From an uncultured Bacilli bacterium (GTDB lineage: Bacteria; Bacillota_I; Bacilli_A; RF39; UBA660), in assembly GCA_910583745.1 (NCBI GenBank), contig CAJTZC010000008.1:1-64000 (forward strand): a DNA stretch of 64,000 nt. The letters run 5' to 3'. A program made the translations under genes and the position numbers. Every line of letters starts with the position of its first letter. The stretch's first letter is position 1. A model generated the notes under the pieces. That model did not search any database and was not told where the DNA came from. It saw nothing but the letters and a program-made list of their open reading frames with translations. Shown piece after piece: positions 32,949-42,462 of this stretch.

Positions 32949-34532
32949 CTACAGATGATATGGATTATCAATTGTGCCGTTTCCTTGGAGTTTATCTAGG
33001 TATTCAGCTTTCAGATTGATTACTGGAGCGACCGCACCGCTGTCGTCAACATTGTAGTGGATCATCTGGCCAGAGCTATTGACAAGGAACACAGTAGCAA
33101 GGCCGCCAGAATGCACGCTATTAGGCGAGAACGACCAGTACCAGCTTTCTTTTTTTAAGTAATAACTACTATTTGTTGTTCCATACTTTCCGCTTCCTGC
33201 GGCTACGATTTCATCTGCTGTGATTAACCCTACTGGATACGTCGATTTCCCGTTTCCTCCATTTTCTGCTTCCACTGTGAATTTATCGTTTTCCTGTGGA
33301 CACGTGAAACGCGGTTGTGTTACTGTTGTCTGCCATGGCCCTCCTACTCTTGCCGTTGCTCCGTATGCTGTTACGTTATTTCCATATCCTAACCCTGTAT
33401 CACTACTCCATCCCGTAGCACTCTTTCCTGGGGTACTTCTATCATTGCAGAATATACTGTCTGCTACATAATTTCCATATCCTGTGTCTACTATATTTGT
33501 TTTATACCATTCATCTACTTTTGTCTTTATTGGTGAGTCTGTTTCATTTCTTTGCGCTTGCTCTTTGCTCGTACTTGCACTTCCATTTGCTCCTCCGAAC
33601 ATCCACCCTACATATTTGGCATCATTCTTACTTGTATTCCATGTTTGAGCAGATAAAACAAATCCTCTTGTATAAGTATTATCTCTTGATATCCCCACTC
33701 CATCATACTGTATTCGCACTGTTCCATTACCGTTGAACCGGATGATTCTCCACCACATATCTTGCCCACTCGCGTTCTTTCCAAATTTTATGTAGTTATT
33801 TGGTGCCGTTCCTCTATAGTAGTAGCTCGTTCCATAATCATCTTCCATGCTGTACAGTCCGTTTGCCGTTTCATCTGTCGTCGCTGGATTTGCGAAGTTC
33901 GTTGGGTTATTAGTATTCTTCTTTATATTTAAACTTGCAAGCGCATCTTCTGCAGTCCATTTTTTGGTACTTTCATCTAATGTAAATTTTGTTATAAAGT
34001 TTGCATTTAAATCTGCCGTTTGGTCTATATCCGGTAAATCTTCAAATGTGATTCTTACTCTATAGGTATACGTGTGTCCTGCTGGAACAAGTAAGTGGTC
34101 TGCCATAAGCTGTGTTGAAGCTGTCTCACTTCTCGGCACATTTGCACTTACTGTCTCTACTTGCTTCCATTCTGCTCCTATGTCATCACTTTTCTCTTCT
34201 AAAGTATACGTTAGAGATTCTGCTAAGTATGTATTTATCAAATTATCCCAACTTATCTTTGCATACGCATCTCGCGTTCCCGTATTTTCGATGACCAATT
34301 CTTTCTCGGTACTGTCTCCAAAGTTCCATGTACCTTCTATATTCTCTACCGTTTCATCATTATCTCTAAATGTTAGAGCTAAATCGCCACTTCTTATCGT
34401 AATCTTCTCTTGCTCGTTTGTTCCCACTTGAGATACAAAGTAAGCATAAGTCAGCGATGTCGTCAAGGCAACTATCGATACACATAGCACTATCAATGAT
34501 ATTACATTCTTTTTGTTTCTTTTTTCTTCCAT
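32949..34532 (-). CDS. SipW/TasA-type secreted surface protein with C-terminal DUF6273-like domain
   Basis: 527 residues from MEEKRNKKN (AGGGA 8 bp upstream; the longer frame lacks a site). An N-terminal membrane segment ends in LTYAYFVSQVG, similar to camelysin/TasA-type exported proteins. A beta-sandwich domain follows at about residues 35-180 (ITIRSGDLALTFRDND, WNFGDSTEKELVIENTGTRDAYAKI). The C-terminal half holds DYGTSYYYRG, KFGKNASGQDMWWRIIRFNGNG, and the ending WYWSFSPNSVHSGG...PVINLKAEYLD, resembling DUF6273. A close paralogue lies at 54875-56434 and a broken one at 51724-52687. Probably a surface or biofilm-matrix component. Confidence 0.75.
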   Translation of the reverse strand: MEEKRNKKNVISLIVLCVSIVALTTSLTYAYFVSQVGTNEQEKITIRSGDLALTFRDNDETVENIEGTWNFGDSTEKELVIENTGTRDAYAKISWDNLINTYLAESLTYTLEEKSDDIGAEWKQVETVSANVPRSETASTQLMADHLLVPAGHTYTYRVRITFEDLPDIDQTADLNANFITKFTLDESTKKWTAEDALASLNIKKNTNNPTNFANPATTDETANGLYSMEDDYGTSYYYRGTAPNNYIKFGKNASGQDMWWRIIRFNGNGTVRIQYDGVGISRDNTYTRGFVLSAQTWNTSKNDAKYVGWMFGGANGSASTSKEQAQRNETDSPIKTKVDEWYKTNIVDTGYGNYVADSIFCNDRSTPGKSATGWSSDTGLGYGNNVTAYGATARVGGPWQTTVTQPRFTCPQENDKFTVEAENGGNGKSTYPVGLITADEIVAAGSGKYGTTNSSYYLKKESWYWSFSPNSVHSGGLATVFLVNSSGQMIHYNVDDSGAVAPVINLKAEYLDKLQGNGTIDNPYHL

Positions 34533-34711
34533 ACTCTTGTTCCCTTTCTTTCTACTCAGTCTACCATACATTTTTTGAAAATCGTGTCGATTTGTAATCA
34601 TCTAATTTGAACTCCTGTACTTATTTTATGAGTATTATCTATGTTATAAGTATACAATTGAAATGGTTTAAAAGCGTACTTAGTCTACTTAAAAAGTAAA
34701 GTATTTACAAA

Positions 34712-34736
34712 AGAAAACATGTCGCGCGAGGCGACA
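34712..34736 (-). terminator. Terminator of the AI-2E family transporter gene
   Basis: TGTCGC (34731-34736 reversed) pairs with GCGACA across a 5-nt loop, then a T-rich run interrupted by G on the minus strand. Confidence 0.6.
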
Positions 34737-34738
34737 GT

Positions 34739-35734
34739 TTAGTTCGAGAGTTTTTTGTATTTTTGGACAGATTCGTAAGTAAGTTTAAAGATAATGATGA
34801 CAGGAACGGCAAATATCATACCGAGCAAGCCGAGAAATTTTCCCATAATCGAAAGGGAAATGATGATTAAGATTGGATTTACTTTTATACATTTGCTCAT
34901 AATCATAGGGTTTATAATGTTCGATTCTATTGTCTGTGCGAAGACGATGACTCCTAAAGTGATGAGACCCAAATTCATGCTGGTGCCGAGACCGACTAAA
35001 ACGGCTGGAATGCCTCCGATATAAGGGCCGACAAATGGAATAATGTTTGTTATTGCAGAGAAGCCGGCGAGGATAAATGGATATTCGAGGCCGATAATCA
35101 TGTAAAGCACGACGGAGATTGCGAAAAGGATGGCCGTATCCAACAATGTCCCTTTGATGTAAATGCGCATGTTCGTCGACATCTTTCTCACGTATTCTAA
35201 GACAGTGCGCTTGTACTTTAGAGGGATGAGACTTCTTAAAAAGGAATTGACGGAGTCATACGCATACAGAATGTAGAAACCGAATATGTGGACAAGAACG
35301 AACTCTGCGACCCAGGCGATGAGGTTGCCACAGGAGCTGATGATGGTATCGATATCGAGTGTTTTGATATTTTTAATTCCTTCTAGAAAAGGATACTTTG
35401 CTAATCTGGTCTGGTACTCCTCTATTACAGTCATCAAATTCGATGTGTTTTTTAAAAATATCGGTATCAATTTCCATATGATTAAAAGGTAAAAAGCTAA
35501 AAATATCGAGACGATGAGGACAATGGCGACTTTTTTGTTTAGCCGTTTTTCGAGACGGCGCATCACTGGATACAATATCCAAGCAAAGATGTATCCAAAA
35601 ATGACTGGAAAGACGATTCCTAAAACAGTACAGAATATGTCATAAATCTTGATGAGGCGAAAAAGAACGATTCCTAAGAGAGCGATGAGGAGCCAGGAGA
35701 GGTAATAGAGGTTATCGCTGAGTTTTTTAGGCAT
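34739..35734 (-). CDS. AI-2E family transporter (YrrI-like)
   Basis: 331 residues with about eight membrane segments in the 2-5-1 arrangement of the AI-2E (formerly UPF0118/PerM) family. Signatures include EYPFILAGFSAITNIIPFVGPYIGGIPAVLVGL (about residues 215-247) and ESNIINPMIMSKCIKVNPILIIISL. Some members export autoinducer 2, others act as ion antiporters; nothing here decides. The order recD2-yrzQ-this gene matches the yrrC-yrzQ-yrrI order of Bacillus subtilis, which supports the YrrI equivalence. Confidence 0.85.
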   Translation of the reverse strand: MPKKLSDNLYYLSWLLIALLGIVLFRLIKIYDIFCTVLGIVFPVIFGYIFAWILYPVMRRLEKRLNKKVAIVLIVSIFLAFYLLIIWKLIPIFLKNTSNLMTVIEEYQTRLAKYPFLEGIKNIKTLDIDTIISSCGNLIAWVAEFVLVHIFGFYILYAYDSVNSFLRSLIPLKYKRTVLEYVRKMSTNMRIYIKGTLLDTAILFAISVVLYMIIGLEYPFILAGFSAITNIIPFVGPYIGGIPAVLVGLGTSMNLGLITLGVIVFAQTIESNIINPMIMSKCIKVNPILIIISLSIMGKFLGLLGMIFAVPVIIIFKLTYESVQKYKKLSN

Positions 35735-35746
35735 ATATTATCTCAA

Positions 35747-35771
35747 AAAAGGACTTTTTATTTTAAGTCCT
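35747..35771 (-). terminator. Terminator after the yrzQ-like gene
   Basis: On the minus strand AGGACTT and AAGTCCT form a stem around the stop codon region, followed by a T run. Confidence 0.75.
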
Positions 35772-35904
35772 TCATCATATTTTTTACTTCATTCTTGACC
35801 TTAGCAGTCTTCGCAGGGTGCATTTTCATATAGGAATACATCAATGAACCTACACCGACTGAAAAAGCTGCGATAGGAACGAGCATGTTCATATTCTTTT
35901 TCAT
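35758..35904 (-). CDS. yrzQ: YrzQ-like (DUF3918) small membrane protein
   Basis: 48 residues, MKKNMNMLVPIAAFSVG at the start with one membrane segment (about residues 8-24) and a basic tail (AKTAKVKNEVKNMMKDLK). GGAGAG precedes the ATG. It sits between recD2 and the AI-2E family transporter, the position of yrzQ in Bacillus. Function unknown. Confidence 0.65.
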   Translation of the reverse strand: MKKNMNMLVPIAAFSVGVGSLMYSYMKMHPAKTAKVKNEVKNMMKDLK

Positions 35905-35940
35905 AAAAATCTCTCCTTACTTACTATTAGTATGGACCTT

Positions 35941-38130
35941 TTACTTCAATTTATTCATCAAAGTTTCAACTAAATTGGTCTTTCTATTTAGGCTGTAATC
36001 GTTGTTTGTACCCATGTAGAAAGCTTGAGGGCTCCCCAGTAAAGTGAGGCTTTTTTTGGCTCTAGAGATGCCCGTATAGAGCAATTTGTTGTACAACATG
36101 CGGCCATAGTTCATCGTGATAGGCATGATGACATGGTCGAATTCGCTTCCTTGGCTCTTGTGAATCGTAATCGCATAGGCGTGTTTGAGATTGATGATGT
36201 CTTCTCTTTTATAGAATACGGCATTTCCATAGAAATTTACGACCAAAAGCTTGTCTTTGCTGCCGGCATTCGTCTCTTCTATGTAGCCGATATCTCCATT
36301 GTAGATGTTGTTATCGGGATCATTGACGAGCTGTAAGACCTTGTCTCCCACGCGATATAAGGTTTCCCCTATCCTTATCTCCGATTTGTCTTTGCTCGGA
36401 GGATTGAATAATCCTTGTAGGATAGCATTTAAGTTATCGATGCCATTTTCTCCCTTGTACATCGGAGCCAATATTTGGATATTGTTCACATCGATTCCCT
36501 TTTTTATGGACAATTTACAGATTTCTTTGATGGTATCTTTTACCATGTGTACGTCGACATTGAGGAAAGAAAAATCCTCTTTTTTGGAAATCGATTCCTC
36601 TTCTAAATCGTGATTTTTGATATTGAGGCACAGATAAGGTATCGAAGAGCCCGAACTCTGTCTATAAATCTCTTTGAGAGGTACGTGGTTAAAGAGTTCA
36701 CTCGTGATGAGGTCTGTCAAAATGAGGCCTGGTCCGACACTTGGAAGCTGGTTGTCGTCTCCTACGATGACGAGTCTTGCACTGTCCATGATGCCTTTTA
36801 AAAGGGCGTCGAAGAGCTCGGTGTCTATCATACTCGTCTCGTCGATGATAATCAGTTTCTCCATTCTCTTATTGTATTCATTGTATTCGAATTTTCCGGT
36901 ATTTTTGTCCCATTTTAGGTATCTATGCACTGTCATCGAAGGTAGACCTGTCAAATCGCTCAGTCTCTTCGCAGCACGACCTGTGGGTGCGAGAAGAGCG
37001 AGTTCTTCGAGAGCAATTTTCTCGCTGAATTCGTGTGTATCGATATACAGACCGGCGATGGCTTTGACGATGGTGGTCTTTCCCGTTCCGGGTCCTCCCG
37101 TGATGATGGTCACGTTTTCACTGAGAGCCATCTTGATAGCTCGCTTTTGGTCCTCGTTGTATGTCACCGCATTCGCCTTGCTAAACGCTTCGATTCTCTC
37201 GTCGAGTTTTTCGATTTTGTGCGGTTTTTTATTGTTAATCACGTGTAAAATGTCTGCGATGTTGTTCTCCATCTTGTAATAACCGTATAAAAAGTATCGG
37301 TCGTCTAACACTTTTATCTCTCTTCGCTTTTTCAATCTGTCGATGTATTCTTCGAATTCCTCCTCCGACAAGACGATGTCGAAGTTGGCCAAGCGCGTGC
37401 GTATCTCTTCCTTATAAGAGTACGTGTCGCCGGCTTCGAAACTTAGTTCTTTCATCGATTCGATGATGCACGCCTCGATTCTATTCTCATCCGTCTCGTT
37501 CTTTAAACTGAAGTACACTTTGTCGAGTGTCTTGAACTCAATTTCGTCTATCAATGTGTAGACATTCTCTTCCAACACTGCTTTGATGCTCATTCCATAG
37601 GTATTGAGAAGTGTCATGGCATTCTTCATCGTAAACCCGAGTTTGGTGAGGTAGATGATGACTTCGTCGCTGTTTTGGTATTTCATGATTGAATTGTAAA
37701 TACTTTCGGTCTTTTTCTCTGTCATTTTAGGAATCATTAGAAGGCAATTCTTGTTCTCTTTTATCTTTTCTAAGGCGTCATCGCCGAGCATTTCGACAAT
37801 CTGTTGAGCTGTCTTTTCCCCACAGCCTTTCACTAAACTAGAAGACAAAAAGTCGATGACGGCGTCTTTTCCCTCCGGTTTGACGTGTTCGTACGAGGAG
37901 ACCTGAAACTGGTAGCCGTATTTGCCATTTTCGATGTAATTTCCGTAGAAAATGTAGTTTTCATCGAGGGTAAGGTCGTAAAAATAACCTGTAAAGGTGA
38001 CCGTGTGGTTGGACAGTTCTTCTTGCAAGTTTTCACTGGCTTCCTTTACTCTACATAGTCCTATTTTATAGCCATTCCCGCCTGTTGATTCGTATATCGC
38101 CTTTTTAAATTTTCCTTTGATGTATTCCAT
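35941..38130 (-). CDS. recD2: RecD2-type 5'-3' DNA helicase
   Basis: 729 residues. N-terminal helix-hairpin-helix region (SSLVKGCGEKTAQQIVEMLGDDALEKI, about residues 91-117), then the SF1B helicase core: Walker A TGGPGTGKTTIVKAIAG (about residue 345), IIDETSMIDTELF (Walker B), VGDDNQLPSVGPG (motif III) and the C-terminal YAITIHKSQGSEFDHVI and TGISRAKKSLTLLG. RecD2 unwinds DNA 5'-3' without RecBC and affects mismatch repair and replication-fork integrity. Length is typical. Start ATG at 38130. Confidence 0.93.
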   Translation of the reverse strand: MEYIKGKFKKAIYESTGGNGYKIGLCRVKEASENLQEELSNHTVTFTGYFYDLTLDENYIFYGNYIENGKYGYQFQVSSYEHVKPEGKDAVIDFLSSSLVKGCGEKTAQQIVEMLGDDALEKIKENKNCLLMIPKMTEKKTESIYNSIMKYQNSDEVIIYLTKLGFTMKNAMTLLNTYGMSIKAVLEENVYTLIDEIEFKTLDKVYFSLKNETDENRIEACIIESMKELSFEAGDTYSYKEEIRTRLANFDIVLSEEEFEEYIDRLKKRREIKVLDDRYFLYGYYKMENNIADILHVINNKKPHKIEKLDERIEAFSKANAVTYNEDQKRAIKMALSENVTIITGGPGTGKTTIVKAIAGLYIDTHEFSEKIALEELALLAPTGRAAKRLSDLTGLPSMTVHRYLKWDKNTGKFEYNEYNKRMEKLIIIDETSMIDTELFDALLKGIMDSARLVIVGDDNQLPSVGPGLILTDLITSELFNHVPLKEIYRQSSGSSIPYLCLNIKNHDLEEESISKKEDFSFLNVDVHMVKDTIKEICKLSIKKGIDVNNIQILAPMYKGENGIDNLNAILQGLFNPPSKDKSEIRIGETLYRVGDKVLQLVNDPDNNIYNGDIGYIEETNAGSKDKLLVVNFYGNAVFYKREDIINLKHAYAITIHKSQGSEFDHVIMPITMNYGRMLYNKLLYTGISRAKKSLTLLGSPQAFYMGTNNDYSLNRKTNLVETLMNKLK

Positions 38131-38234
38131 TTCGATACTCCTCTCTTAAAACTGATTGTACCAAATCAGAAGTCAAATTACAAGTCGGAGGCTACCTTTT
38201 GAAAATTGCCCCTTTATTTTAGGCGAAAAGCAAT

Positions 38235-38259
38235 AAAAAAAAACTTAGATAAAGTTTTT
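38235..38259 (-). terminator. Terminator of the 38245-38898 gene
   Basis: On the minus strand AAAAACTT and AAGTTTTT pair around TATCT, followed by Ts; it overlaps the stop codon. Confidence 0.75.
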
Positions 38260-38898
38260 GTCTAGCTCAATCGGTTGGGCCAAGCATCTCGTAAAGTCAG
38301 AATAGGTAACAATCGTATTTATCGTTCCGCCGAGATTTAAATCGGCGTCGACTTTCTTTTCTAATTCCGTAAGTTTTTCTATGTAAGCCGTCTGTTCCTC
38401 ACGTGTATGGCTCTGTTTACTGTGGTAATCTAAGTAGGCTTCGACGTATTTGCCGTATATACTCTCTTTGTCCGTTTCTTTCTCGTTTTTTGGAGTACCG
38501 AACAGGACTGATTTGTAAAAATTGCTCTGGTCTTTATTTGCTTCTGTTGGAGACTTGGCAATACAAGCGACCGATGAATTCATGAGATAGTCGTGAAAGT
38601 AGCTCTCTAGCGAATCGATTTCGTTCTCTTTTGAGTCCATACTTTTGACTTTTGCCTCTTGTTTTAACTTTATATCTTCAATCAGTTGTAAATCTCTCGA
38701 TAATTCCTGCCCTTTCGGTGCATTCGCCGTTTTCTTCGAGTTGTCTCCGGTCAAATGACAAGTCTCCTCTTTTCTGATGAGCGAAATGGACAAGCCGAAT
38801 CTTCCTAATCGATGAAAAACGCGGACGCCGAGTTTGTGTTTCTTTTTGTCGCTCGAAGTATATGTTGCAGCGAAAGTTCTAGTTTGTCCATTTGCCAT
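38245..38898 (-). CDS. Hypothetical soluble protein
   Basis: 217 residues from MANGQTRTF (AGGTGAT upstream). No family recognised and no signal peptide. The N-terminal 60 residues are basic with beta-like pattern (KKHKLGVRVFHRLGRFGLSIS); the middle is charged and helical (about residues 65-110), containing IEDIKLKQEAKVKSMDSKENEI. The C-terminal third has YGKYVEAYLDYHSKQ. It lies 38 bp after mtaB on the same strand and has its own terminator, so it may be the last gene of an mtaB unit. Confidence 0.6.
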   Translation of the reverse strand: MANGQTRTFAATYTSSDKKKHKLGVRVFHRLGRFGLSISLIRKEETCHLTGDNSKKTANAPKGQELSRDLQLIEDIKLKQEAKVKSMDSKENEIDSLESYFHDYLMNSSVACIAKSPTEANKDQSNFYKSVLFGTPKNEKETDKESIYGKYVEAYLDYHSKQSHTREEQTAYIEKLTELEKKVDADLNLGGTINTIVTYSDFTRCLAQPIELDKNFI

Positions 38899-38936
38899 CA
38901 AAATCACCTATTATTAGTATAATTTTTTTGTGTAAA

Positions 38937-40226
38937 TTATTCAACTTTTTCTATTTCTCCATTTACAATTATTCCGTCAAGAGAAGTGATTTTTACGTCG
39001 ACGGTCTGTCCACTTTTTGCCAAGCCTTTGAAGTTTACGAGGATGTAATTGGATGTATGTCCTCTCGACTCTAATCCTTCCGAAGTTTCGACGATGACAT
39101 CGAGGGTTTGATTTAAGAATTTTTCGTAATAAGTTTTCTCCAACTCGTTCGACAGAGCGAGTATCTCTCGCACGCGTTTTTTCTTGACCAACTCGTCGAC
39201 GAAGTATTCCTTCATCTTTTCTGCCTTCGTGCCGTTTCTAAGCGAGAAAGGGAACGTATGTATCTTGGTAAATCCTATTTTTTTGATGAATTGGACTGTC
39301 TCTTCGAAGTTCGCTTCTTTTTCGTGAGGGAATCCGACGATTAAATCCGTCGTGATGCTGATGTTCGGACGAATCTCTCTGATTTTTTCAATTTTCTGTG
39401 AAAAGTAAGCCGTGTCGTATTTTCGGTTCATAAATTGGAGTATTTCATCGCTTCCGGTTTGTAATGGAATGTGCAAATGGTCACAGATTTTGGGATTGTT
39501 CTTCAATTCGTCTAGGAACTTGTCGTCGAGTTCGGTGACTTCAATCGAAGAAATTCTGACTCTCTTTAAACCCTCTAATTTACTGATTTCTCTTATTAAA
39601 TCGACCAAATCGTAGTCTTTTCCTCGTCCATAGGAACCCGTATGGATGCCTGTCAGGACGATTTCACTGTGGCCGTTCTCCACCAATTCGGCAATCTCTC
39701 TCGTCGCGACGTCGATGTCTTTGCTGCGAAGAGCCCCTCTCATATAAGGAATGATGCAGTAGGCACAGAAGTTGTCACAGCCGTCCTGAATTTTGACGAA
39801 GGCGCGCGTCTTATTCGATTCACTTTTGAGCGTCATGTCCTCAAATGGGACTTTCGACATATCATAAAAACGTGCGATCTTCTCGCGTTTCTTCGCGTAT
39901 TCTTCGACCAGTTCTACGATGTGCGATTTGTCTTTGTTTCCTATTAAAATGTCGATTCCTAGAGGCAAGAGAGCTTCTCTATGGTTTTCTGCACTGCACC
40001 CACAGACCGCGATGATGGCCTCTTTGCTCTCTTTTTTGGCGAGCCTTATCATATGGCGACTCTTCGCATCGCTTTGGTTGGTCACCGAACAGGTATTTAT
40101 GACGATGACATCGGGTTTCTCTTGCAAAGAAACGGCTTTGTGACCGACTTCCTCGAACTGTTCTCGCATGTATTCGCTTTCATAACTGTTTACCTTGCAG
40201 CCCAAAGTAATGATAGAAAAAGTCAT
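38937..40226 (-). CDS. mtaB: tRNA N6-threonylcarbamoyladenosine methylthiotransferase
   Basis: A 429-residue radical SAM methylthiotransferase that converts t6A37 to ms2t6A37 in ANN-decoding tRNAs. The UPF0004 domain carries Cys10 (LGCKVN), NTCSV (about 45-49) and VCGCSA (about 74-79); the radical SAM cluster is CDNFCAYC (about 149-156); a TRAM domain ends the protein (LESRGHTSNYILVNFKG onward). LGCKVN and the spacing match MtaB rather than MiaB or RimO. A good ribosome binding site (AGGAGG) precedes the ATG. Confidence 0.93.
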   Translation of the reverse strand: MTFSIITLGCKVNSYESEYMREQFEEVGHKAVSLQEKPDVIVINTCSVTNQSDAKSRHMIRLAKKESKEAIIAVCGCSAENHREALLPLGIDILIGNKDKSHIVELVEEYAKKREKIARFYDMSKVPFEDMTLKSESNKTRAFVKIQDGCDNFCAYCIIPYMRGALRSKDIDVATREIAELVENGHSEIVLTGIHTGSYGRGKDYDLVDLIREISKLEGLKRVRISSIEVTELDDKFLDELKNNPKICDHLHIPLQTGSDEILQFMNRKYDTAYFSQKIEKIREIRPNISITTDLIVGFPHEKEANFEETVQFIKKIGFTKIHTFPFSLRNGTKAEKMKEYFVDELVKKKRVREILALSNELEKTYYEKFLNQTLDVIVETSEGLESRGHTSNYILVNFKGLAKSGQTVDVKITSLDGIIVNGEIEKVE

Positions 40227-40242
40227 AGTAAAACCTCCTAGT

Positions 40243-40267
40243 AAAAAAAGTTAGAATCTATCTAACT
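40243..40267 (-). terminator. Terminator of the 40258-40788 gene
   Basis: AGTTAGA (40249-40255) and TCTAACT (40261-40267) with a T run on the minus strand, ahead of mtaB. Confidence 0.85.
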
Positions 40268-40788
40268 AAGTTGTTTTGTAACACTTTGAGAGCGGATAAG
40301 AATGCCTCTTCGTTTTCGTAGCTCATCATGATGGCCTTTGGCAAGTTGACCATTTCTTGTGTATTGCTCTCTTTGTTGTTCACTTTTTGCACGACGATGT
40401 CGTCAAAACCACTTTCGTAGTTGTCGTCATAGTAGATGTTCGTCGCCATCGATGCGCGTTTGACCAGTTCGTCATAGCTGATAATCGCCGTATCTTCCAT
40501 CTCTTTTTCGTAATCGCTCAAATCGATAGGTTTGGGACTGTAATCGGTCTCCAATTCGTCGATAATCTTGCTGAGCGGTTTTTCTTTTGCCACGGGTTGT
40601 GCCGTCGGTGTCTCGATGAATTCTTCGAGTAAGTTTTCTCTCTCGTCGAGGGCCTCTTCATCTATCTTGATGAGATAGACAATGTAAACCAAAAGCAACA
40701 ATAGCAGCAATGTGACGACGAAGAAGAATAAATCGCTCCAACTAAAAGAACTCAACAATCCCCCTAGAGTTAAAACAATTCGTTCCAT
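40258..40788 (-). CDS. Single-pass membrane protein with acidic cytoplasmic domain
   Basis: 176 residues, not recognised. One strong membrane helix at about residues 20-40 (LFFFVVTLLLLLLLVYIVYLI), followed by an acidic, low-complexity stretch (about residues 43-105, rich in Glu and Asp) and a short helical end (NEEAFLSALKVLQNNLVR). The layout resembles small scaffold or division-associated membrane proteins, but no motif supports a specific role. Own terminator. Confidence 0.6.
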   Translation of the reverse strand: MERIVLTLGGLLSSFSWSDLFFFVVTLLLLLLLVYIVYLIKIDEEALDERENLLEEFIETPTAQPVAKEKPLSKIIDELETDYSPKPIDLSDYEKEMEDTAIISYDELVKRASMATNIYYDDNYESGFDDIVVQKVNNKESNTQEMVNLPKAIMMSYENEEAFLSALKVLQNNLVR

Positions 40789-40873
40789 ATAGTACCTCTT
40801 TCTCCTACTTCTTCGGGATGTGCTCCCTTATGGAAAGTATTATAGCATACTCGACACATACTTTGCAATCATA

Positions 40874-41155
40874 TTACATCATAGTTGACACTGTAGCTTC
40901 GATGATGTTCGATGTATCGACGAAAATATTCCCTTTTTCAGTGAGAGCGACGACTCCGAAGTTCTTGCTTATCAGATGGTCTATCGGTACCCCAAAAAAC
41001 TTCGATAACTCGATTAAAGTGCTGACTTGCATGTCGTGTCCCTCAAACATATAGATGAGTGTAGAATAAGGAATTTTAGACATTTTAGACAATTGTCTCT
41101 TGCTCCTGATATTTTTTTCTTTCATCAATTCTTTTAATTTTTGATTGTTTAACAT
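40874..41155 (-). CDS. Small HTH (Xre/Cro-like) transcriptional regulator
   Basis: 93 residues from MLNNQKLKEL, chosen because GGGAGG lies 9 bp upstream of this ATG. A Cro/C1-type helix-turn-helix covers about residues 5-62 (LKELMKEKNIRSKRQLSKMS, then PYSTLIYMFEGHDMQVSTLIELSKFFGVPIDHLI). A 30-residue tail follows. Phage- or element-type regulators look like this, but no phage genes are adjacent. Confidence 0.8.
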   Translation of the reverse strand: MLNNQKLKELMKEKNIRSKRQLSKMSKIPYSTLIYMFEGHDMQVSTLIELSKFFGVPIDHLISKNFGVVALTEKGNIFVDTSNIIEATVSTMM

Positions 41156-41243
41156 GATTAAAACCTCCCTGTATAATGATATTATACAATATATCGACCA
41201 CATATTGTATAGATAAAATTAACAAAACTTTATAACATTTTTG

Positions 41244-41282
41244 GCAAAAAATAAAAATGACAAAATTTAAAATTGTCATTTT
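41244..41282 (-). terminator. Terminator of the 60-residue gene
   Basis: AAAATGACAA (41254-41263) and TTGTCATTTT (41273-41282) form a perfect 10-bp stem with a T-rich run on the minus strand. Confidence 0.85.
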
Positions 41283-41458
41283 AATAATTCTGTATTCCAT
41301 TTATTGTGCAATTTCTGAAATGTTGCAGAATTTTGTTTTTTTTGCACTTTTCCAAAATTGTAGCAGTACGGATTTGTAAGGTTATCTGTCAAGACTCTAT
41401 AATCGTCACTTGCGTTTATCGTGGCGCATTTTGTCTTCTGATTTGGATTTTTAATCAT
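41276..41458 (-). CDS. Small protein of unknown function
   Basis: 60 residues from MIKNPNQKTKC; GGTGAT lies about 5 bp upstream. Not recognised. It is polar, has two Cys (KTKCATINASDDYRVL and NPYCYNFGKVQKK) and a basic tail, and lacks a membrane segment. A perfect hairpin terminator overlaps its stop, which argues that the transcript is real. It follows nfo by 50 bp on the same strand. Confidence 0.45.
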   Translation of the reverse strand: MIKNPNQKTKCATINASDDYRVLTDNLTNPYCYNFGKVQKKQNSATFQKLHNKWNTELLK

Positions 41459-41508
41459 TCTATCACCATTTTTATTGTGGGACAAAATGTTAAAATTTAT
41501 ACCACGGA

Positions 41509-42420
41509 TTATTTTTTATAGTATGACCTTATATCGTCCATGAGGTTCGCATTGAACATTTTTTTCTTTATCATCTCTATCTCGAATTTGTACGGAGGGT
41601 AAAGTCTCTCTTTCGCCTCGTCAGTCTCTCCTATATAGGGAGTTTCCAGTATCTTAGGTATGTGTTCTAGTCGCTCGTTGTAGATGACTTTGATGAGGGT
41701 ATCGAAGCCGATGGTTCCATAGCCTATGCATTCGTGTCTGTCTTTATGCGAGGCACGCGGATTTTTGGAGTCATTGATGTGTAGCACTTTTACTCTATCT
41801 ATCCCTATTTTTTGGTCGAACTCGTCTAGGTATTCGTCAAAGGCATCTAAATCGACTCCCGCGTCGTTCAAATGACAGGTATCCAAGCAGATTCCTATTC
41901 TTTCTTTTTTCACAATGCCTTCTATTATCGTTTTCAATTCTTCAGTATTTTGTCCTAGCTCGGTCCCTTTCCCTGCCATCGTTTCGAGGCAAATCGTCAC
42001 AGAGTCTGTCGTGTCTAAGACGATATTCAGAGCGTAGATGATGTTCTTTATCGCCTCTTGCGGTTCTAACCCTACAGCACTTCCGGGGTGTAATACGATG
42101 TATTGTATCCCCATCAGATTGCATCTCTCTATCTCTTTTATCAAGAAATTTATGCTAAATTGGTATTTTTCTAAATCTTTATTGTTTGCAAGATTCACAA
42201 TGTATGGTGCGTGGCAGACGATATGTTCAAGTCCAATGCCATTTTCTTTCATTTGGGTTAAGGCTTCAATCGATAGAAAATCGTCGATAGAACTTCTCCG
42301 CGTATTTTGAGGCGCGCCTGTATAGAACATGAAGGTGTTTGCACCATAGCTCAACGCCTGTTCGACGCATCCTTTCAATTGATTTTGACCAAAGTTGACA
42401 TGACATCCGATTGTAAGCAT
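41509..42420 (-). CDS. nfo: Deoxyribonuclease IV (AP endonuclease)
   Basis: A 303-residue TIM-barrel endonuclease IV that nicks DNA 5' of abasic sites in base excision repair. Zinc ligands are spread over the recognisable motifs: GCHVNF at the start, CHAPYIVNLAN (His, about residue 68), VLHPGSAVG (about 109), CLETMAGKGTELG (about 144), GICLDTCHLNDAG (about 177) and VLHINDSKNPRASHKDRHECIGYG (about 212-235). Length is standard. Confidence 0.94.
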   Translation of the reverse strand: MLTIGCHVNFGQNQLKGCVEQALSYGANTFMFYTGAPQNTRRSSIDDFLSIEALTQMKENGIGLEHIVCHAPYIVNLANNKDLEKYQFSINFLIKEIERCNLMGIQYIVLHPGSAVGLEPQEAIKNIIYALNIVLDTTDSVTICLETMAGKGTELGQNTEELKTIIEGIVKKERIGICLDTCHLNDAGVDLDAFDEYLDEFDQKIGIDRVKVLHINDSKNPRASHKDRHECIGYGTIGFDTLIKVIYNERLEHIPKILETPYIGETDEAKERLYPPYKFEIEMIKKKMFNANLMDDIRSYYKK

Positions 42421-42462
42421 AGTTTCTCTCTCTCCTTTCCATTATTTTAACTAGTTTTAAAG

